In this document: piece by piece, positions 8,575 to 17,150 of the stretch | How the letters are laid out: each line of letters begins with the position of its first letter | How positions within the stretch are numbered: position 1 is the stretch's first letter | Assembly (NCBI RefSeq): GCF_042646125.1 | Contig: NZ_JBHRSW010000010.1 | Span: forward strand, 1 to 64,000 | DNA: 64,000 nt | Reading direction: 5' to 3' | DNA from: Glaciecola flavus | GTDB taxonomy: Bacteria; Pseudomonadota; Gammaproteobacteria; Enterobacterales; Alteromonadaceae | Notes under the pieces: model-generated | Told to the model about the DNA's origin: nothing | The model's input: only the letters and a program-made list of their open reading frames with translations | Databases searched by the model: none | Made by a program: the position numbers and the translations under genes

Positions 8575-10179
8575 ATGCGCTTAACTAAAAAACTGTATTG
8601 GATAAATTTGTTCATTTTTTCATTGCTTTTAGCACAGACAAAAGCAATCGCTAGCGCTGAGGTAGACGGTGTATGGCGCGGTAAGTTGGAGTTTGAAGAC
8701 GGCAAAGGTTTAGCCATTGGCTTAAATGTGTCTGACAACGGCAAGCACCTAAATATTGATAGTGTGTTTCAAAATATGCGTGCACATGTGCCTACTTCGT
8801 TTGAAGTAAGCGACACACAAATTAAGTTTGAGGATACCCCGATAAAGGCAAAATTTTCAGGGAATATCAGTGGGGATAAACTTGAGGGTGTATTCTCTCA
8901 GGGTAAAGACAGGCCTTTGCTTTTGAACAAACTCAGTAAAGCCGATCTTGAATGGATGCAATATGAAGGTAAGTATGCTGGCGAGCTAAAAATAAATGCC
9001 AATACCACACTACCGTTGGTGTTACATGTCGCGGTGGTAAAAGATGGTTTTGTTGCGGCTTTGGATAGCCCAGCTCAGAATAGTTATGGCATACCAGTAA
9101 GTAGCGTGTCAGTTGACGCTAAATTGCTCACTTTTACTTCTACATTGCTTAGTGCCAGTTTTACAGGAAATTTTAAAGGCAATAGCTACCAAGGCACCTT
9201 TACTCAAGGCATAGCCCTACCTTTCAGTTTGCAGAAAGTCACAGCTGAAACAGCAAAGAATATGTTTAAGCTGCCAGAGTTTGGTGAAAAAGGAGGAAGT
9301 GTCGCAATCGTAACAGCAAATGATATTCAGTCGCGCTATTTGGGGACGCATACAAAAGACACGCTATATGAAATTGGTTCAGTGACCAAAACTTTTAGTG
9401 CTTATCTTCTGGCAAAACAAGTAGAATCGGGTAAGTTGTCCTTAGATACCAAGCTGGAAGTTTTCTTTCCAGCATCTCCAGCTATCAGTTTACAATCTCT
9501 TGCCACTCATACCAGTGGTTTAGCTCGCAACCCAGCGATACTCGCTTCAGTGGCACATCCTACCAATCCATTTGTCAATTTTACGGTCGAACACTTGAAA
9601 GAAGATTTAGCTTCGATCAGCCTTAGTGGCAATGATTACAAATACTCCAACTATGGTATGGCTTGCTTGGCAGAAGCGTTAGCTTTGCACAATAAGACTT
9701 CTTATTCGGAGTTAGTGCAAAAGGAAATTTTTCAAGCAATGGACATGAGCGCATCCTATGTCGCAGTATCTAAAGCAGATATGCATGAATCTCTTGCACA
9801 AGGGCACTCGGCGACAGGACAAAAGGTGGAAGCGTGGCAATTTGGCGCGATGTCTGGTGCTGGCGCAATTGTCGCTAACTTGGACGATATGGCTAAATAT
9901 GTAAGACAAATGATGGCTATCAGTGCGTCGTCTTCAAGTTTGGCAAAGACGTTGTTTGCCAAATATCTCACTTTTTCGGCTTGTTGTGGGCAGGCTTTAG
10001 GGTGGTTGATTGAGGAAGATCCTCAAGGAAAACCTTTTGCTTGGCACAATGGCATGACGGGAGGTTTTAGCTCGTTTGTCGGGTTTTATTTGGATGGCTC
10101 AAAAGGTGTGGTACTGTTAAACAATCAGGCGTCAACAGTAGACAAAGAAGGCCGTGAGTTGTTGTTCCAAGCTTCATAG
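8575..10179 (+). CDS. beta-lactamase-family serine hydrolase (class C / esterase type), secreted
   Basis: 534 residues, starting at ATG 8575 behind a strong AAGGAGAG. A signal peptide (ending LLLAQTKAIASA) is followed by two similar 90-100-residue beta-rich repeats (VDGVWRGKLEF and YAGELKINANTTLPL starts). The C-terminal half is a penicillin-binding-protein-like hydrolase with SVTK (Ser269, Lys272), YSN (Tyr357) and HNG (His491), the three active-site motifs of class C enzymes and related esterases or D-aminopeptidases. The substrate cannot be read from sequence, and it should not be assumed to be a resistance enzyme. A LytS/LytR pair follows after 60 bases, perhaps in one operon. Confidence 0.88.
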   Translation: MRLTKKLYWINLFIFSLLLAQTKAIASAEVDGVWRGKLEFEDGKGLAIGLNVSDNGKHLNIDSVFQNMRAHVPTSFEVSDTQIKFEDTPIKAKFSGNISGDKLEGVFSQGKDRPLLLNKLSKADLEWMQYEGKYAGELKINANTTLPLVLHVAVVKDGFVAALDSPAQNSYGIPVSSVSVDAKLLTFTSTLLSASFTGNFKGNSYQGTFTQGIALPFSLQKVTAETAKNMFKLPEFGEKGGSVAIVTANDIQSRYLGTHTKDTLYEIGSVTKTFSAYLLAKQVESGKLSLDTKLEVFFPASPAISLQSLATHTSGLARNPAILASVAHPTNPFVNFTVEHLKEDLASISLSGNDYKYSNYGMACLAEALALHNKTSYSELVQKEIFQAMDMSASYVAVSKADMHESLAQGHSATGQKVEAWQFGAMSGAGAIVANLDDMAKYVRQMMAISASSSSLAKTLFAKYLTFSACCGQALGWLIEEDPQGKPFAWHNGMTGGFSSFVGFYLDGSKGVVLLNNQASTVDKEGRELLFQAS

Positions 10180-10239
10180 CTCTGTTTTTCTTGGATATTC
10201 ATAGGTCAACAGACCCAAGTATAGAGTTTCAAAATTCAG

Positions 10240-11391
10240 ATGAAATCTAGATATTTTTACCTTTATCAGCTGTTTGGTTGGAGTATTGTTTTCGCTAGTA
10301 TTAGCCTGAGTATTCACTTTAGTCGTGGTCTGGGTGAGTACGAAGTATTGATGGCATTTATGTTAGTTGTGACTACTGCCGCTTATTCTTGTTTTATTCG
10401 TTTACTTTACAAACAAAGATTTTCTGCCTCGCCTTTTGCGAAACAAGTTCTGTATTTTGTTTCGCAAGCGTTCATTGGAGCATTCTTGGGGGCAGGGGCG
10501 CTAGTTCTTACGATATTAGCTTTAACATTTTTATCGCTGATTAATTATGTGCCTGCAGAGGGCAGCCGTTTTATATTGTTTTTCACTATTTTTGGGGGAA
10601 ATGGTTTAAACATGTTGCTTGCTCTATTTGCATGGAGTGCCATCTATCTTAGTGTGGTGAAAGCGCGTCAGGTATATGAAGTCAAAGCGGCGCTTTCCTC
10701 AAGCCAGCTTGAAGTGCTTGTTCAACAGCTCAATCCTCATTTTTTGTTCAATATGTTGAATAATATTCGCGCACTCATCTTGGAAGATCCAGCGCGCGCG
10801 CGAGAAGCCCTAGCGCAGCTTTCTGATATGCTGCGTTATAGCCTCGAACAACATCAAAATACTAAAGTGACAGTGCAACAAGAATATCAAATGATCAATG
10901 AGTATCTGAGCTTGTGTAAAATTCAATTTGAAGAGCGTTTACACTTTAGCGCAAATATTCACGACGGCGTCGAACAGGCACTAATACCGAATATGTTGTT
11001 TCAACTGTGTGTAGAAAATGCGATTAAACATGGTGTGGCTAAAATTAGGGAAGGCGGGTTGATTCATATGGAAGTTTATCCTTTAAACGATGAGCTTTAC
11101 ATTAGTTTTGTTAACCCTGTGAATACACGTCAAGAATTGGAAGGTGAGGGTCAACAAGGGGCTTTACAAAATACGCTTTTGAACAACATCGACTCTCGTT
11201 TGGGTGAGAAAAAAGGAGGCATTGGCTTAAAAAACATGCGTAAACGCCTAGCATTGCTCTATGCAAAATCAGCTGAAAGTCGCACCAGCAATAACACTCA
11301 AGCTGTAACCAGTTTGCACCTTGATATTTCCGGCAACATTGCCACTGTCACCATTCGCTTACCTCTGGAGTTCAAACGTGAAAATGACTAG
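10240..11391 (+). CDS. LytS/YehU-type sensor histidine kinase
   Basis: 383 residues. Several membrane segments fill the first 150 residues or so, with no periplasmic domain of size. The His_kinase motif QLNPHFLFNMLNNIRALI carries the phospho-acceptor His167. A short ATPase domain has an N-box (LCVENAIKHGV) and a G-rich segment (GGIGLKNMRKRL). The partner is the LytTR regulator that starts 30 bases downstream. Kinases of this class usually sense membrane or cell-wall state or small metabolites; the signal here is unknown. Confidence 0.92.
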   Translation: MKSRYFYLYQLFGWSIVFASISLSIHFSRGLGEYEVLMAFMLVVTTAAYSCFIRLLYKQRFSASPFAKQVLYFVSQAFIGAFLGAGALVLTILALTFLSLINYVPAEGSRFILFFTIFGGNGLNMLLALFAWSAIYLSVVKARQVYEVKAALSSSQLEVLVQQLNPHFLFNMLNNIRALILEDPARAREALAQLSDMLRYSLEQHQNTKVTVQQEYQMINEYLSLCKIQFEERLHFSANIHDGVEQALIPNMLFQLCVENAIKHGVAKIREGGLIHMEVYPLNDELYISFVNPVNTRQELEGEGQQGALQNTLLNNIDSRLGEKKGGIGLKNMRKRLALLYAKSAESRTSNNTQAVTSLHLDISGNIATVTIRLPLEFKREND

Positions 11392-11421
11392 TGGGCTAGA
11401 CACTTTGCCTCAGGAGAGGAT

Positions 11422-12117
11422 GTGCGAGTAGGAATAGTAGATGATAGTCGCTTGGCGCGGCTCGAATTGCGAGAACAATTGTCGCATATTGACAATCTTG
11501 AGCTGGTCGCTGAAGCCAGTTGTGTGGCAGATGCGTTGTTAATGCTCGAAGATAAAGCAATTGACCTGTTACTACTGGATATTGATTTGCCTGACGGCAC
11601 AGGCTTTGATGTCTTAGAGCAAAGCAGTCAAACGCCGCAAGTAATTTTTGTCACTGCATTTAACGAATACGCGGTAAAGTCTTTTGAATACAATACATTG
11701 GACTATTTGCTCAAACCCGTGAGGCAATCCAGATTAGTGGCCGCTATTAACAAAGTCAGCGCCCAAAATGTCTCACCAAAACTGACGTCAGACAAGCGTA
11801 TTTTTATAAAAGACAGGGAAAAATGCTTTTTTGTTAGCGTGGACGATATTTGTGCTTTTGAAGCAATGGGCAACTACACACGCGTATACTTACCCAAAGG
11901 CGTGCCTTCTGTATGCCGCCCAATCAGTTCAATCTACGCCCGCCTTGATCATGCTGTTTTTTTCCGAGCGAGTCGCGGGTGGATCATCAATACAAACTTT
12001 ATCGACAGTATTGAAGCACTTGAAAACAGTTCATTGTTAGTCAAAATGAGCAATCAAAAAGAAGTGATCATATCTAAACGACAAGCAACTGAATTTAAGC
12101 GTATCTGGTCACTTTGA
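11422..12117 (+). CDS. LytTR-family DNA-binding response regulator
   Basis: 231 residues, starting at GTG 11422 behind AGGAGAGGA. The receiver domain has the acidic pair DD near the start (VGIVDDSR), phospho-acceptor Asp53 (LLLLDIDLPDG), and the conserved TA and K (VTAFNEYAVKSF, LLKPV). A C-terminal LytTR domain (about 125-230) contains RIFIKDREKCFFV and FFRASRGWIINTNFI. It is the cognate partner of the kinase just upstream. Its last 9 bases overlap the end of the convergent DUF418 gene. Confidence 0.93.
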   Translation: MRVGIVDDSRLARLELREQLSHIDNLELVAEASCVADALLMLEDKAIDLLLLDIDLPDGTGFDVLEQSSQTPQVIFVTAFNEYAVKSFEYNTLDYLLKPVRQSRLVAAINKVSAQNVSPKLTSDKRIFIKDREKCFFVSVDDICAFEAMGNYTRVYLPKGVPSVCRPISSIYARLDHAVFFRASRGWIINTNFIDSIEALENSSLLVKMSNQKEVIISKRQATEFKRIWSL

Positions 12118-13347
12118 ATTCGTGTTTTCTACTTCTATCTCAGCTTCTGGTTGTGGAAGCTTTGTGCCAGATAAGCGCCGCCATAACCATTCTATTGGGC
12201 CTTGTGCAAAATAGTTTAGCCATAAATGAGAAAAGCCGATTTGGGCAATACCAATAGAGATTGCGGTTAACAATAACTCGACGCGATTAAAGCTGCCAAA
12301 TGCGCCGATACCATAGCCATAGAATATTAACGCGCAAAGCAATGACTGGCTTAAATAGTTTGTTAGTGCTAACCTACCAACGGGTTTAATGGTATTGATA
12401 AAGCGTGTGGCTCGTGCAGATTTTATTAACCAACAAACAAGCCCTACATACCCCACTGTTGTTATATAAGTGGATAAACTGAGTAAGCCAGCGCCATAAG
12501 AAAAATACAAATTGGCATCATATTGATTTGAATAGAGCCAAACTACTATCAATAAAGTACTTATGTAACCAAGGGCGATACCATAACACGCCATTTTTTT
12601 ATACAGCTCTCGGCCTCTTTGCCCTAGCAGTACACCACTTTTGAACAAAATCATCCCTAGCATCATTAAGCTGGCAATTTTCAATAAGCTAGCCGTGCCC
12701 ATATTGATCAAGTATGTATCGCCTATAACAAAGTCTTGATCTGACGATGCCCAGCTTGTCGCCGACATGACTGAGTCGTAGCTACCTCGCATCGCTTGAA
12801 TCACATTATCAATGTCTTCTGAAGTGGGCAAATACATTGCCCGTAAGCCTGCAAAATCTGACTGACTAAGGTCAATGGGTTCTAAATCTAACTGTAAGTT
12901 AAGTACGGTGCTACAGGCTATTAATAGCAAGCAAATAAAAGTACAGGCTTGTATGGACAAATCGCGGAACAAAAAAACGAGCAGGCCAACTATTGCGTAA
13001 GTGCTGAGGATATCACCTTCCCATAATAAGAATAAATGAAGCAAGCCAATGACAAACAGCCAAAACATTCGTTTTCCGTAAGCTCTAAATTCTCCTTGAT
13101 GCCGAGACTTGGCTTTTTCACAAAGCATGATGATTGAAGCACCAAATAATATGCTAAAAATGCCGTAAAACTTTTGATCACCAACTACCTGAATAAAACT
13201 GAATATCACATGGTTGAGTAGTGAGTCGCCTTGATATGCATAGGGATTTAGATAAGTAGCAAAGGGCATCGAAAAAGAGATGATGTTTAAGAATGGCAGG
13301 CCCAGTAAGGCAAACCCTCTCAATGCGTCCAAGCTTGTATATCTCAT
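12109..13347 (-). CDS. DUF418 (YeiB-like) integral membrane protein
   Basis: 412 residues with about ten hydrophobic helices. The start, MRYTSLDALRGFALLGLP, carries the LDALRGFAL motif common to YeiB and acyltransferase-3-like proteins. The C-terminal half shows the DUF418 pattern (GRLALTNYLSQSLLCALIFY, then GPIEWLWRRL). AAGGAC precedes ATG 13347. The biochemical role of the family is unsettled; transport or acyl transfer has been suggested. It is convergent with the LytTR gene. Confidence 0.88.
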   Translation of the reverse strand: MRYTSLDALRGFALLGLPFLNIISFSMPFATYLNPYAYQGDSLLNHVIFSFIQVVGDQKFYGIFSILFGASIIMLCEKAKSRHQGEFRAYGKRMFWLFVIGLLHLFLLWEGDILSTYAIVGLLVFLFRDLSIQACTFICLLLIACSTVLNLQLDLEPIDLSQSDFAGLRAMYLPTSEDIDNVIQAMRGSYDSVMSATSWASSDQDFVIGDTYLINMGTASLLKIASLMMLGMILFKSGVLLGQRGRELYKKMACYGIALGYISTLLIVVWLYSNQYDANLYFSYGAGLLSLSTYITTVGYVGLVCWLIKSARATRFINTIKPVGRLALTNYLSQSLLCALIFYGYGIGAFGSFNRVELLLTAISIGIAQIGFSHLWLNYFAQGPIEWLWRRLSGTKLPQPEAEIEVENTNSK

Positions 13348-13682
13348 AAAAAGTCCTTATCGAATATGACTATATACCTCAGCAGGTGTGTCAGGATATA
13401 TCGACAAACCAATGTGAGCGTAACTGTAGCGCGAAATAGCATAGAAAAGAACAGTGTAAACTGTGGAAGGGGTGGGGAAATTGTAAAAATTATTACAAAA
13501 GAGGTGAAAATATGTTCGGAAATGAGATTTGTTGCCGATAACTTGGAATATCGTGGCGATTTGTTCATTGTGCCAATAAATGACAAGTCATTTTTATACT
13601 GAATTAACGCTTGTTGAACTCTTGTTTGGTAGTGTTTAAGCGAACAAAGATCAATAGCTTCTAGACAACAAAGGAACCTTTT
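13348..13682. other. divergent intergenic region without a supported gene
   Basis: Short open frames occur on both strands, but they overlap each other, lack ribosome sites and have no recognisable content. The region must hold promoters for the DUF418 gene and the soluble chemoreceptor. I could not place either with confidence. Confidence 0.4.
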
Positions 13683-14759
13683 ATGTTTGCACTTGCGAGT
13701 TCATTGCGCGAAGTAGAAGCCGAAAATGAAAAATTAAACAAGAAAGTGGCGGAGCTTGAGGATTTAAATCGACAGCTGCAATCTGAAAATGAAGAACTCA
13801 ACCTTCAAGTAGAGGAACTATCGGTATCAAAATCGGGATTTCAAGGGGATGTGACCGCTTGCATGCTCGATTCGATTCGCCAAATTGAGAATGTTCATGA
13901 AAACCTGTTGGCACAGTACAACGCGACTGCAGGAGAAGGCGAACGTATAGACTCGATCAATGAGATGTTTACTAGTTCTACTCAGTCGCTGAGAGAGATT
14001 ACTTCGTCAATGAATTCTATGGGCAGCAAAATGGGTCATATGGCAGAAGGTATTCTTGGTTTGAGCGATACCGCAGACTCCATCAATGCCTTTGTTACTA
14101 CTATCACAAGTATCAGTGACCAAACCAATCTCTTGGCTCTGAATGCGGCAATTGAAGCAGCTAGGGCAGGCGACGCAGGGCGCGGTTTCAGTGTAGTAGC
14201 TGACGAAGTCAGAACCTTAGCGACAGAGACAAATAAATCCGCCAGCGAAGTGGCTGAACTTGTGACAAATATTATTTCGTCTACGCGAAACGCCACCGGT
14301 TCGGTAGATGAAATTAAGAACAACAATGAACAATTGTCCTCTGGCATTGTGTCGTTAGACGAAAATTATCAACAAATCACTACGCAATGTCAGCAAATGA
14401 TGAACAGTATCACGGGTTCATCCTTGTCTACTTTTGTACAAACTATCAAACTAGATGTCCTCGCGTGGAAAGGAAAAGTGTATGAAGGTGTGCAGCACGT
14501 GGGCACGGTATCAGCAGATGCCTTAGTGGATCATAGTAGCTCGCGATTTGGGCAGTGGTATGCGCAAGAAGGGCAGAGTAAATACGGTAGAGATTCGACC
14601 TTTGTGTCATTGGCAAAGCCGCATGAAGATTTGCACAAAGAAGGAAAAGAGGCACTGCGTGCTTTATCGATTGGAAACGAAGACCAGTGTTTAAGTCATC
14701 TGAAAAAAATGGAAAATGCGAGCCAAAATCTGATGCGTTTACTCGACCAGCTCCATTGA
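13683..14759 (+). CDS. soluble chemoreceptor with degenerate CZB zinc-binding domain
   Basis: 358 residues with no membrane segment. An N-terminal coiled coil (heptads in about 1-55) precedes the methyl-accepting signalling domain with the intact tip SDQTNLLALNAAIEAARA, then a C-terminal CZB domain (about 248-358). CZB domains bind zinc through three His and one Cys. Here the last two His are present (His314 and His318 in KPHEDLH), but the usual DHxxW reads DVLAW (Val259) and the usual Cys before RFGxWY is Ser287. The domain probably does not bind zinc in the usual way. Such cytoplasmic receptors often sense oxidants such as HOCl, or zinc. Confidence 0.93.
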   Translation: MFALASSLREVEAENEKLNKKVAELEDLNRQLQSENEELNLQVEELSVSKSGFQGDVTACMLDSIRQIENVHENLLAQYNATAGEGERIDSINEMFTSSTQSLREITSSMNSMGSKMGHMAEGILGLSDTADSINAFVTTITSISDQTNLLALNAAIEAARAGDAGRGFSVVADEVRTLATETNKSASEVAELVTNIISSTRNATGSVDEIKNNNEQLSSGIVSLDENYQQITTQCQQMMNSITGSSLSTFVQTIKLDVLAWKGKVYEGVQHVGTVSADALVDHSSSRFGQWYAQEGQSKYGRDSTFVSLAKPHEDLHKEGKEALRALSIGNEDQCLSHLKKMENASQNLMRLLDQLH

Positions 14760-14818
14760 GCTTGTTGAAACGACGTAGGGCGACCTCCCTGTCAAAGAAG
14801 CTTCATTAAAAAGTAACG

Positions 14819-14837
14819 TTTGTGTCATGCACACAAA
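14819..14837. promoter_or_regulatory. palindrome upstream of the LpxH-like gene
   Basis: TTTGTGT and ACACAAA form a perfect 7-bp inverted repeat around CATGC, about 40 bases before the phosphoesterase start. It lacks a T-run, so it looks more like an operator than a terminator. Confidence 0.35.
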
Positions 14838-14878
14838 ATAAGCTATGGCTCCGAGTAAATCGCTGCTTGGAGTTTTTT

Positions 14879-15673
14879 ATGCAAAAACAACAGCATTTTT
14901 CTAGTGTATTCATTTCAGATATTCACTTGGGTAACCAAGACTGCAAAGCCGAATTCCTTTTAGACTTTCTGAACAACATCAGCTGCGATAAGCTATTTTT
15001 GGTTGGCGATATTGTCGATTTATGGCAAATGACCAAGCAGTTTCGCTGGCCGGCTGCGCACAACGATGTCTTGCATAAAATAATGGCGTTGAGCCACGGC
15101 AATACCCAAGTTATTTATCTTCCCGGTAACCATGATGAGCCATTGCAAAAGTATCAGGGCTTGCAGTTTGGTGACGTAAAAATTTGTCGCGAATACATCC
15201 ATACTGCTAACGACAATAAAAAATATTTAGTCTTTCACGGCGACCAATGTGACGGCGATGTTACTCTGGGCAAGTTTCAGGCGTGGATCGGTGATAAGGG
15301 CTATGATTTACTGCTTTTTTTGAATCGCCATTATAACCGTTACAAGGCATGGCGGGATGGCAGCTATTGGTCTCTTGCGGGCTACATTAAAAGCCGCATT
15401 AAAGGCGCGAATAAGGCAATTTACCGTTATAAACTTGCTGCTTGTAAACGGGCAAAGGCAAAAGGGCTTGATGGGGTGATATGTGGTCATATCCACCACC
15501 CAGAACAAGACGAAGTCCTAGGAGTCTCCTATATCAATGACGGTGACTGGGTAGAAAATTGCTCAGCACTGGTTGAAAACATGGACGGGTCGATGGAAAT
15601 TTTGCATTGGACGGGCTTGAATCAAGCGCAGACACTCAAGTTCCCGATAAAAAAGGCCAAAAAAGCGGCGTAA
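14879..15673 (+). CDS. LpxH-like metallophosphoesterase (UDP-2,3-diacylglucosamine diphosphatase family)
   Basis: 264 residues from ATG 14879, which has TGGAG 6 nt upstream; an ATG at 14822 in frame gives an unlikely 19-residue extension. All metal-binding motifs of calcineurin-type phosphoesterases are present: SDIHLG, GDIVDLW, GNHDE, FHGDQCD and CGHIHHP. The family removes UMP from UDP-2,3-diacylglucosamine in lipid A synthesis or acts on related pyrophosphates. Many marine gammaproteobacteria carry both a true LpxH and this more distant type. The Lys-rich tail (PIKKAKKAA) fits membrane association. Monocistronic. Confidence 0.88.
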   Translation: MQKQQHFSSVFISDIHLGNQDCKAEFLLDFLNNISCDKLFLVGDIVDLWQMTKQFRWPAAHNDVLHKIMALSHGNTQVIYLPGNHDEPLQKYQGLQFGDVKICREYIHTANDNKKYLVFHGDQCDGDVTLGKFQAWIGDKGYDLLLFLNRHYNRYKAWRDGSYWSLAGYIKSRIKGANKAIYRYKLAACKRAKAKGLDGVICGHIHHPEQDEVLGVSYINDGDWVENCSALVENMDGSMEILHWTGLNQAQTLKFPIKKAKKAA

Positions 15674-15809
15674 AAGCAGCTCAAAAAGCAGCTTAGGTGA
15701 AACCTTCAAAATCAAAACCCAGTGCCACTCTGTTACCAACAAGCTTAAACGCCTGTTGGTCACGCGTTTCTCCATATGTTGATGCGCGCAAATTTTCAGC
15801 GATTTGCTA

Positions 15810-15838
15810 TTGAGCAAGCCCCCACACTGCTGTATACT
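15810..15838 (+). promoter_or_regulatory. sigma-70 promoter of the rpsF operon
   Basis: TTGAGC (-35) and TATACT (-10) with a 17-bp spacer. The bases just after the -10 are GC-rich (CCGCGCCC), like the discriminators of stringently controlled ribosomal protein promoters. Confidence 0.8.
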
Positions 15839-15885
15839 CCGCGCCCTGCAGCTATTATCACGTTCCTTGCCTTTATGACAGACAG

Positions 15886-15919
15886 CTGCACTGTCCGAGG
15901 CTTTAACCGTAGGGAGCAG
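15886..15919 (+). promoter_or_regulatory. possible leader hairpin overlapping the rpsF ribosome site
   Basis: CTGC at 15886 can pair with GCAG ending at 15919, with weaker inner pairing of TCC to GGG. This would cover the AGGGAG ribosome site. A CCG lies in the loop region. Feedback by the S6-S18 complex on a CCG-containing leader is known in many bacteria, but the match here is loose. Confidence 0.3.
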
Positions 15920-15921
15920 TA

Positions 15922-16305
15922 ATGCGTCATTACGAAATTGTATTTATGGTTCACCCTGATCAGAGTGAACAAGTGCCAGGTATGATCGAAAAATACCGCG
16001 CGATTCTTGAGCAAGACGGCGGTAAAATCGATCGTCTAGAAGATTGGGGTCGTCGTCAACTGGCTTACCCAATTGAAAAGCTTCACAAAGCACATTATGT
16101 GCTTATCAATGCACAAGCGACTGCTGAAGCAGTTGAAGAGCTTGAAACTGCTTTCCGCTATAACGACATTGTATTGCGTAACTTAGTTATGCGTACAAAA
16201 GCTGCTGTTACTGAAGCCTCTCCAATGGCTAAAGAAGAGCGTCGTGAAGAGCGTAAAGAAAGACCAGCGCCAGCAAAAACTGAAGCAGCAGAGGGAGAAG
16301 CATAA
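15922..16305 (+). CDS. rpsF: 30S ribosomal protein S6
   Basis: 127 residues. The start MRHYEIVFMVHPDQSEQVPGM and the RLEDWGRRQLAYPI segment are typical of S6, which binds 16S rRNA with S18 in the 30S platform. The C-terminal tail is long and rich in Glu, Lys and Ala, as in other gammaproteobacteria. First gene of rpsF-rpsR-rplI. The rpsF stop overlaps the rpsR start by one base (TAATG), leaving no room for the priB gene found here in enterobacteria. Confidence 0.98.
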   Translation: MRHYEIVFMVHPDQSEQVPGMIEKYRAILEQDGGKIDRLEDWGRRQLAYPIEKLHKAHYVLINAQATAEAVEELETAFRYNDIVLRNLVMRTKAAVTEASPMAKEERREERKERPAPAKTEAAEGEA

Positions 16306-16532
16306 TGGCTCGTTTTTTTAGACGTCGTAAATTCTGCCGTTTTTCTGCAGAAGGTGTACAAGAGATTGATTATAAAGATATCTCTTTGCTAAAAAACTAT
16401 ATCACTGAAAGTGGTAAAATTGTACCTAGCCGCATCACTGGTACAAGTGCTAAGTATCAGCGTCAGCTTTCAACTGCAATCAAGCGTGCTCGCTTCCTTG
16501 CGTTGTTACCGTACACTGATTCACATAAATAA
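16305..16532 (+). CDS. rpsR: 30S ribosomal protein S18
   Basis: 75 residues, full length for S18. It has the RRRKFCRF start, the DYKDISLLKNYITESGKIVPSRITG core and the AIKRARFLALLPYTD end. It forms a heterodimer with S6 on the 30S platform. Translation is coupled to rpsF through the TAATG overlap. Confidence 0.98.
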   Translation: MARFFRRRKFCRFSAEGVQEIDYKDISLLKNYITESGKIVPSRITGTSAKYQRQLSTAIKRARFLALLPYTDSHK

Positions 16533-16557
16533 GTTTGGCAATTAAGAGGTAGCAAAG

Positions 16558-17010
16558 ATGAACATCATTCTACTAGACAAAATCGCCAACTTAGGCGGAC
16601 TAGGTGATCAGGTTGCAGTTAAAGCTGGCTATGCGCGTAACTTTTTGTTCCCGCAAGGTAAAGCTGTTCCTGCAACAAAAGATAACGTTGAAAAGTTTGA
16701 ACAACGTCGTGCAGAGCTTGAAGCAAAAATCGCTGAAGCTTTAGGTGCAGCAGAAGCACGCGCAGAAAAGTTAGCTGCTCTAGAAGCAGTCACTATTGCA
16801 GCGCCTGCAGGTGACGAAGGCAAACTATTCGGTTCAGTAGGTACGCGCGACATCGCAGAAGCAATTACTGCGGCTGGTGTCGAAGTGACTAAAGCTGAAG
16901 TTAAGCTTCCTACTGGTACATTGCGCGAGACTGGCGAGTACGATATCGACGTACAAGTTCACTCTGATGTAATGGCAACCGTCAAGTTAGTGATTATTGC
17001 TGAAGCTTAA
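16558..17010 (+). CDS. rplI: 50S ribosomal protein L9
   Basis: 150 residues, full length. The N-terminal 23S-binding domain reads MNIILLDKIANLGGLGDQV and VKAGYARNFLFPQGKA. A long connecting helix and the C-terminal domain (LFGSVGTRDIAEAI) follow. AGAGG lies before the start. Last gene of the operon, followed by a strong terminator. Confidence 0.98.
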   Translation: MNIILLDKIANLGGLGDQVAVKAGYARNFLFPQGKAVPATKDNVEKFEQRRAELEAKIAEALGAAEARAEKLAALEAVTIAAPAGDEGKLFGSVGTRDIAEAITAAGVEVTKAEVKLPTGTLRETGEYDIDVQVHSDVMATVKLVIIAEA

Positions 17011-17041
17011 TATTCGGCAATTTACATGACTACTTAAAAAA

Positions 17042-17065
17042 CCCGAACATTTGTTCGGGTTTTTT
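17042..17065 (+). terminator. Rho-independent terminator of the rpsF operon
   Basis: CCCGAAC and GTTCGGG form a 7-bp stem with loop ATTT, followed by six T and preceded by A-rich bases. Confidence 0.92.
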
Positions 17066-17150
17066 GCTTTAATGAGGCTTTGTTTTTAGTCTATCAACCC
17101 TAAAAGGGAACGTTACCTAAGTTTGTTTTGGTGGTATAGGGAGTAGTACT

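Noticed and set aside
8575..10179. A beta-lactam resistance gene
   Set aside because: The active-site motifs are those of the wider serine hydrolase family, with HNG in place of KTG and an added N-terminal repeat region; resistance cannot be inferred.
13366..13602. A 78-codon open frame between the DUF418 and chemoreceptor genes
   Set aside because: It overlaps an equally long frame on the other strand, has no ribosome site and no recognisable composition.
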